Shown: piece after piece, positions 60,161-64,000 of the stretch
Layout: each line of letters opens with the position of its first letter
How positions within the stretch are numbered: the stretch's first letter is position 1
Assembly: GCA_910574835.1 (NCBI GenBank)
Contig: CAJTDE010000007.1
Span: 1-64,000, forward strand
Reading direction: 5' to 3'
DNA length: 64,000 bases
Origin: Clostridia bacterium
Lineage (GTDB): Bacteria > Bacillota > Clostridia > Lachnospirales > Lachnospiraceae
The notes under the pieces: model-generated
What the model saw: the letters and a program-made list of their open reading frames with translations, nothing else
The model's database searches: none
Told to the model about the DNA's origin: nothing
Program-made: the position numbers and the translations under genes

Positions 60161-60892
60161 TTATACCGAATAACCCCGGGGTGTAATCATGTGTTCGTTG
60201 CTTACATATGTCTGAGAATTTCCGATAATTACTACGCTGAACATATCTATCTCGGCATCCTTTAAATGCTCCAGGGTGGTAATCTGGCTGCTCTCATCCT
60301 TACGGCCTGCATTGCGCACGATTCCCACCGGCGTCTCGGGACTGCGGTACCGTAGCAGAATATCGGCTGCCTGCTCTACATAGGTGGTGCGCTTTTTGCT
60401 TTTTGGATTGTAAAGGCACACGATCAAATCTCCCTGGCCTGCACAGTCCACCCGTCTTCGGATAAGATCCAGGGGGGTCATCAGATCACTCAGGCTGATG
60501 ACTGCAAAATCATGCATCAGGGGAGCGCCCAGTACGGAGGCTGCCGCACTTGCCGCTGTCACGCCGGGCACAGTCTCTATCTCAATATCTGCCTTCATTT
60601 CCTCCGCTATCTGATAGATAATGCCGGCCATTCCGTAGATACCGCTGTCCCCGGAGCTGACCATAGCTACCACCTGATCCTTCTGCGCTTCCTCCACAGC
60701 CATGCGGCAGCGCTTTACTTCCTGCATCATCGGAGTGGCCAGATAGTGCTTATCCGGGAAATACTCCTTCAATATGTTTACATAAGTAGTGTAGCCTGTT
60801 ATTACATCTGCTTTCTCTATCACCTGAATACATTTGGCGGTCATATGCTCATAGCCGCCGGGTCCGAAGCCTACTACATACAATTTTCCCAT
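60161..60892 (-). CDS. cbiH: Cobalt-factor III / precorrin-3B C17-methyltransferase CbiH
   Basis: The protein has 243 residues from the ATG at 60892 (SD AGGAG). The SAM-methylase fold of corrin enzymes is clear: KLYVVGFGPGGYEHMTAKC, VAMVSSGDSGIYGMAGIIYQ, VPGVTAASAAASVLGAPLMH and VIIGNSQTYVSNEHMITPRG. The conserved ending ITPRGY is typical of CbiH/CobJ. It methylates C17 and contracts the ring. A truncated family-B element precedes it. Confidence 0.94.
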   Translation of the reverse strand: MGKLYVVGFGPGGYEHMTAKCIQVIEKADVITGYTTYVNILKEYFPDKHYLATPMMQEVKRCRMAVEEAQKDQVVAMVSSGDSGIYGMAGIIYQIAEEMKADIEIETVPGVTAASAAASVLGAPLMHDFAVISLSDLMTPLDLIRRRVDCAGQGDLIVCLYNPKSKKRTTYVEQAADILLRYRSPETPVGIVRNAGRKDESSQITTLEHLKDAEIDMFSVVIIGNSQTYVSNEHMITPRGYSV

Positions 60893-60904
60893 TTTCCTGC
60901 TCCT

Positions 60905-60955
60905 ATTCCAGTTCCATAATATTCCTTCCAATACACACGTACACCTGTATGCTGC
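60905..60955 (-). repeat. Truncated family-B element (B6)
   Basis: In minus sense it reads GTGTGTATTGGAAGGAATAT then TATGGAACTGGAAT directly before the cbiH SD. This is the 3' third of family B only. It follows the hemA stop. Confidence 0.55.
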
Positions 60956-62146
60956 TTAAAGCTCTTCCCCCAGACACCGAAAGACTGCTTCCAATTCCCC
61001 GGGCGACGCCTGTTCCCTCAGGCGGTAGAAAAATTTATCAATGGCCTTGGAAAAGCCCTTATTCTCCGCTTCCTCAAGCATCCATTTCTTTGTCTTTTCT
61101 ATCTGAGGCATGGCCTGCTGGAAAATCATCCAGCACATAAATTCCTCCTCATACTCCTTCAAGATCTCACCCGCCTCCTTTGCCGCCTGTTTTTTCGCCT
61201 GATTGTTGGTCCTTGCCAGAGCTTCCATGTCGTCCATATTATAGAGAAAGGTTCTCGGAATCTCCGTTATGGACTCTTCGATGTCCACCGGCACAGCCAG
61301 ATCCACAAACACCCTGGGCTTTTCCCTATGTATCCGTTCACGCAGCTTATGGCAGGTCAGCGTATAATGAGGACTGGAGGTGGCGCTTATCACCACATCC
61401 ATCTCATCCACATAAGAATACCGCTCCTTATAATCAATCACATGGCTGCTCTCGCTTTTCAAATGCGCATCATGGCTTAAGGTAATATTTCGTATGGTAC
61501 TGTAAATGTGAAGTCCCTTCATGCTGTAAAGATTCTTCAATACGATTCCGCCGATTTCCCCTGTTCCTCCAATCACCATAATCTTCTTTCCCGCAAGCCC
61601 TCCCAAAGCTTCCTCGGCGGCTTTGATGGCAAGCGTAGCTGTAGAAACAGATGTTTTGGACAGCTCCGTATCCGTCTTGATTCGTTTTGCGCAGGTTACG
61701 GCGTAGCGGAACAGCGTGTTCAGATATTTTCCTGTGGTGCCTGCCTCTCTTGCCTGCTCGTGGGCCTTCTTTACCTGACCCAGAATCTGATCTTCTCCGA
61801 CCACCATAGAATCCAATCCCGCCGCCACCAGGAACAGATGGCGGACTGCCTTCTCCCCCTGGTAAAACCGCAGATAATCCGTAATGTGCTCCACCTTAAG
61901 CGCGCCGGCCTTCTCAAGCAGCACCCTTTGCAGCCTGGAAAAAAGCTTTTGCTGCTGCTCTTCCTTTGTATAGTAAGTATAAATCTCCGTCCGGTTGCAG
62001 GTAGAAATCACCACACTCTCCGCTGCCTTTGCCTCCGCGCACAAAGCCCTGAGAAGCTCCGCCTGCTGCTCCGGGGTAAAGGCGAACAATTCCCGAACGG
62101 CAAGAGGGGCCGTTTTGTGGCTGATACTTAAAAGCTGAATCCCCAT
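60956..62146 (-). CDS. hemA: Glutamyl-tRNA reductase HemA
   Basis: The protein has 396 residues. SISHKTAPLAVREL and VVISTCNRTEIYTYY hold the catalytic cysteine (C50). GLDSMVVGEDQILGQVKKA and MVIGGTGEIGGIVLKNL (NADPH site) follow, with the C-terminal dimerisation helices. It makes glutamate-1-semialdehyde, the first committed tetrapyrrole precursor. It starts directly after the cbiF stop (TAAATG), with the SD inside cbiF. Pairing with cbiF puts precursor supply under the riboswitch. Confidence 0.95.
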   Translation of the reverse strand: MGIQLLSISHKTAPLAVRELFAFTPEQQAELLRALCAEAKAAESVVISTCNRTEIYTYYTKEEQQQKLFSRLQRVLLEKAGALKVEHITDYLRFYQGEKAVRHLFLVAAGLDSMVVGEDQILGQVKKAHEQAREAGTTGKYLNTLFRYAVTCAKRIKTDTELSKTSVSTATLAIKAAEEALGGLAGKKIMVIGGTGEIGGIVLKNLYSMKGLHIYSTIRNITLSHDAHLKSESSHVIDYKERYSYVDEMDVVISATSSPHYTLTCHKLRERIHREKPRVFVDLAVPVDIEESITEIPRTFLYNMDDMEALARTNNQAKKQAAKEAGEILKEYEEEFMCWMIFQQAMPQIEKTKKWMLEEAENKGFSKAIDKFFYRLREQASPGELEAVFRCLGEEL

Positions 62147-62902
62147 TTATGGCTCCACTCCTTTTCGAAATTCGTGTGTAAAGGTTTTATCATAAAGCCT
62201 GGACAGCTCGTAATCATCTCCAAGAAAGTCTCCCACCACCGTCAGCGCCGTCTTTCGGATACCCGATTCCTTCACCTTTTGGGGCAGATCCGTAAGCGTA
62301 CCGCGGACAATTTTTTCGTCCTCCCAGGATGCCTTGTATACAACCGCCGCCGGGGTATCGGGCCTGTATGCCTGCCGCAGCGTGGCGCACATTTCTTCCA
62401 ACATTCCCACGCTCAAAAAGATTACCATTGTCGCACGGTGACGGGCCAGGTCCAAAAGCTTCTCTCCCTCCGGCATGGGGGTACGCCCCTCCATCCGGGT
62501 AAGAATAACCGTCTGGCTGACGCCGGGCAACGTATATTCCTTCTTCAGAGCGGCGGCAGTTGCCAAAAAGGAGCTGACGCCGGGAATCACTTCATAGGTA
62601 ATGCCCATCCGATCCAGGGCATCCATCTGCTCCCTGTGCGAGCCGTAAATAGCCGGATCGCCGGTATGTACCCGGACCACCTTCTTTCCGGCTGCCTCTC
62701 CCTTTTGCATCACGTCCAGGACTTCCTCCAAAGTCATGCCGGCGCTGTTAAAAATACGCGCGTCTTTTTTCGCATCTGCCAGCACCTTCGGATTCACCAG
62801 CGAGCCTGCATAAATAATAATATCCGCACTGTCTATCAAACGCTTTCCCTTAATGGTCAAAAGCTCCGGATCTCCGGGTCCTGCTCCTATAAACGATACC
62901 AT
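62147..62902 (-). CDS. cbiF: Cobalt-precorrin-4 C11-methyltransferase CbiF
   Basis: The protein has 251 residues. VSFIGAGPGDPELLTIKGKR, VVRVHTGDPAIYGSHREQM and VIPGVSSFLATAAALKKEYT are the CbiF/CobM motifs. It methylates C11 of cobalt-precorrin-4. It is the first gene behind the cobalamin riboswitch and terminator. SD AGAGG precedes the ATG. Confidence 0.95.
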   Translation of the reverse strand: MVSFIGAGPGDPELLTIKGKRLIDSADIIIYAGSLVNPKVLADAKKDARIFNSAGMTLEEVLDVMQKGEAAGKKVVRVHTGDPAIYGSHREQMDALDRMGITYEVIPGVSSFLATAAALKKEYTLPGVSQTVILTRMEGRTPMPEGEKLLDLARHRATMVIFLSVGMLEEMCATLRQAYRPDTPAAVVYKASWEDEKIVRGTLTDLPQKVKESGIRKTALTVVGDFLGDDYELSRLYDKTFTHEFRKGVEP

Positions 62903-62956
62903 ATTTCAACCTCTTTCTCTTGTATTATTCCTTCAACAAACCCTTTCCAATGCTGC

Positions 62957-62989
62957 AAAATAAAAAGACCCGCAGCATAAACGGGCCTT
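62957..62989 (-). terminator. Riboswitch-linked terminator
   Basis: In minus sense AAGGCCCG pairs with CGGGTCTT around TTTATGCTG, followed by TTTATTTT. It lies between the cobalamin riboswitch and cbiF, as expected for transcription attenuation by cobalamin. Confidence 0.75.
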
Positions 62990-63079
62990 GTCTGTCTCTT
63001 TCTTTCCTCGAACTGCTTTTACCGGAAGCCCATTCAATTACCGGAGCGCTTCCGACAGCTTCGGAAACACCCGCCGGCA

Positions 63080-63260
63080 GAAAGCAGGTTTCCTGACTTA
63101 TAGTTCCCCGCCTGCACCCTGCCTTCTCACGCATATGCGCAATGGCATTTTGAAGCATACGCTCCCGGGTCTGGCTCCCTAAATACAGTGACCGGATCGC
63201 TTGGGATTCTAACCCAATTCCCTTTTCTGCGTCCGCAAACACCAGCTTCAACAGACCAGA
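63080..63260 (-). ncRNA. Cobalamin riboswitch
   Basis: In minus sense the conserved blocks appear in order: AAAAGGGAATTGGGTTAGAA, TCCCAAGCGATCCGGTCACT then GTATTTAGGGAGC, ATGCCATTGCGCAT, GTGAGAAGGC, and the B12 box AAGTCAGGAAACCTGC (63084-63099). A further hairpin GATACCC...GGGTATATC lies just 5' of it. Family knowledge: cobalamin binding stabilises the loop-loop structure and turns expression off. A downstream intrinsic terminator supports transcriptional control of the cbiF-hemA operon. Boundaries are approximate. Confidence 0.9.
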
Positions 63261-63331
63261 TATACCCCCTTATCCCCAAAGGGTATCTACGGTTCATCCC
63301 ATGAATGATCTTTTGCAGACGCACACTTTCT

Positions 63332-63361
63332 GCTATACTTTATTCTTTTTTTCTGTAACAA
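63332..63361 (-). promoter_or_regulatory. Promoter of the cobalamin cluster
   Basis: In minus sense TTGTTA (63361-63356), 18 bases, TATAGC (63337-63332). Transcription would start about 65 bases before the riboswitch core. Confidence 0.5.
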
Positions 63362-63364
63362 AAT

Positions 63365-63530
63365 CTAGTAGTCCGTATCGGAAATCCTTGTGCATATTTC
63401 TGAGGATATTTTTCCGAGAGTGCAGGTCAAAAAACGCAGACGTAGTGGTGCTACGGCGAGGCTTTTTGCCCTGTGCTATCGGAGAAATAGACCGGAAATA
63501 TGCACAAGGATTTCCGGTACGGACTACTAG
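63365..63530. repeat. Long imperfect palindrome (IR2), 166 bp
   Basis: The ends CTAGTAGTCCGTA and TACGGACTACTAG are perfect complements. GGAAATCCTTGTGCATATTT matches its partner near 63493-63514, and the centre is CGTAG-TGGTG-CTACG. Both strands carry open frames of about 75 codons that are only mirror translations of the repeat. It lies 51 bases after the stop of the gene at 63582 and next to the cobalamin promoter. Likely a MITE-like or long-hairpin repeat. Confidence 0.8.
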
Positions 63531-63581
63531 GGTATAGTCTACCATATGGCGGTTCATTCGTCAAATAAGAAAACGATACGT

Positions 63582-63974
63582 TTACTTTCTTCTGCCTTTT
63601 CGCATATCCGGCATTCCATACCCCCGCAGCTCGCTGTGAAGGGCCGAATGTCTGGGAAATTCCTCCCTGTATTTGAGAAGAAGCTTTTCCTTTGCTCCGA
63701 TGTCTCCCCGTGAAGCCTTCACTTCTCCCAGCGCCGCTGCCAAAGCCGCCACACTTCCATAGTGATTGCGATGCTGCCCGGATACGATTGCCCGGAATCT
63801 CCTGTCAATCATCTCTTCCAGGGAAGTCAGATAACTCTTTGCCTCTTCTTCCGCCACTGACAGTCCGTGCACTGCCTTCCAGCTCTGAAAGCAGGACCAG
63901 AACAGGGCAATCTCTTCTTCCTTCTTCTCTCCCGTACCGGAAGCATCCTTTTGATTTTCATCCGTTCCTTTCAC
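63582..63974 (-). CDS. Uncharacterised protein, possibly the C-terminal part of a longer one
   Basis: The frame is open to the window edge. A GTG at 63974 with GGAGAAG 8 bases upstream would give a 130-residue protein, but the gene could begin beyond 64000. An acidic low-complexity start (DENQKDASGTGEKKEEE) leads to a helical region (FWSCFQSWKAVHGLSVAEEE, LLLKYREEFPRHSALHSELR) and a basic tail. I do not recognise the family. It is transcribed toward the cobalamin cluster but separated from it by IR2 and a promoter. Confidence 0.6.
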   Translation of the reverse strand: MKGTDENQKDASGTGEKKEEEIALFWSCFQSWKAVHGLSVAEEEAKSYLTSLEEMIDRRFRAIVSGQHRNHYGSVAALAAALGEVKASRGDIGAKEKLLLKYREEFPRHSALHSELRGYGMPDMRKGRRK

Positions 63975-64000
63975 ATAATCTTCTCCATGAAAGTCCAGAT

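Noticed and set aside
63187-63251. Start of a 108-codon minus-strand frame (62925-63251)
   Set aside because: The region is the cobalamin riboswitch and its terminator, which explain the sequence better than a protein.
63301-63557. Two opposing frames of about 75 codons across IR2
   Set aside because: Both are translations of the two arms of one palindrome; neither has an independent SD or known motif.
38000-64000. Aerobic cobalamin pathway
   Set aside because: CbiD and CbiG, specific to the anaerobic route, are present, and no CobG, CobF or CobNST chelatase was found.

Overview
The window looks like the chromosome of an anaerobic Firmicute, most likely a Lachnospiraceae-type Clostridia. 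The evidence is strong Shine-Dalgarno (SD) sequences, frequent TTG/GTG starts, sigma-A-like promoters, ABC sugar importers of the Rbs/Xyl type, an oxygen-independent cobalamin pathway and a cobalamin riboswitch. Everything here was read by eye; family names rest on recognised motifs, not on database searches. No rRNA, tRNA, CRISPR array or intact insertion sequence was found.

Layout. (1) 0.3-6.3 kb, minus strand: a housekeeping operon (unknown small protein, nnrD, prmA, rsmE, a cysteine desulfurase and a rhodanese-less thiI), ending in a long palindrome. (2) 6.5-16.5 kb: mixed genes, including rqcH (+), a secreted five-repeat SH3b protein (+), a zinc-dependent phospholipase-C-like protein, shikimate kinase, an Mbeg1-like alpha/beta hydrolase, an aldo/keto reductase with two 4Fe-4S motifs, an orphan (+) and a glycogen debranching enzyme. 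(3) 16.8-37.7 kb: two sugar-utilisation loci. Locus 1 (minus, promoter near 27.45 kb) reads permease, ATPase, binding lipoprotein, FGGY kinase, NagA-like, DeoR, ceramidase-like hydrolase, divergent NagB-like, DeoR. A divergent (+) gene of unknown function starts at 27610. Locus 2 (minus, leader at 35.7-36.1 kb) reads XylF/XylG/XylH-like transporter, fucose-isomerase-like protein and a second ceramidase-like protein, with a divergent ROK repressor. (4) 38-38.9 kb: metA, predicted to use acetyl-CoA from Glu111. (5) 39.0-63.4 kb, minus: a cobalamin gene set starting from a promoter and cobalamin riboswitch at about 63.36-62.95 kb: cbiF, hemA, cbiH, hemC-cobA-hemD fusion, cobD, two non-cobalamin genes, cbiP, cbiC, cobT, yaaA, cbiD, cbiG, cbiJ-cbiE-cbiT fusion, cbiA/cobB, cobU, cobS, a short CobU-like protein, cobC, cbiB, an Rpn-family nuclease and cobO. 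CbiL, a cobalt chelatase, cobalt transport, HemB and HemL are not in the window.

The most unusual sequence-level signal is a set of palindromic elements of at least two families, A and B. They sit between a stop codon and the SD of the next gene on the same strand, across unrelated operons. Stem arms change in compensating ways between copies, and the sequence next to the SD repeats part of the main stem, so alternative pairings are possible. Family A forms a tandem array of about 390 bp upstream of cobB. The second signal is biochemical: cytosolic ceramidase-superfamily proteins occur in both sugar loci, next to NagA/NagB-like enzymes with altered active sites and an FGGY kinase. This suggests catabolism of an unidentified acylated or amino sugar.
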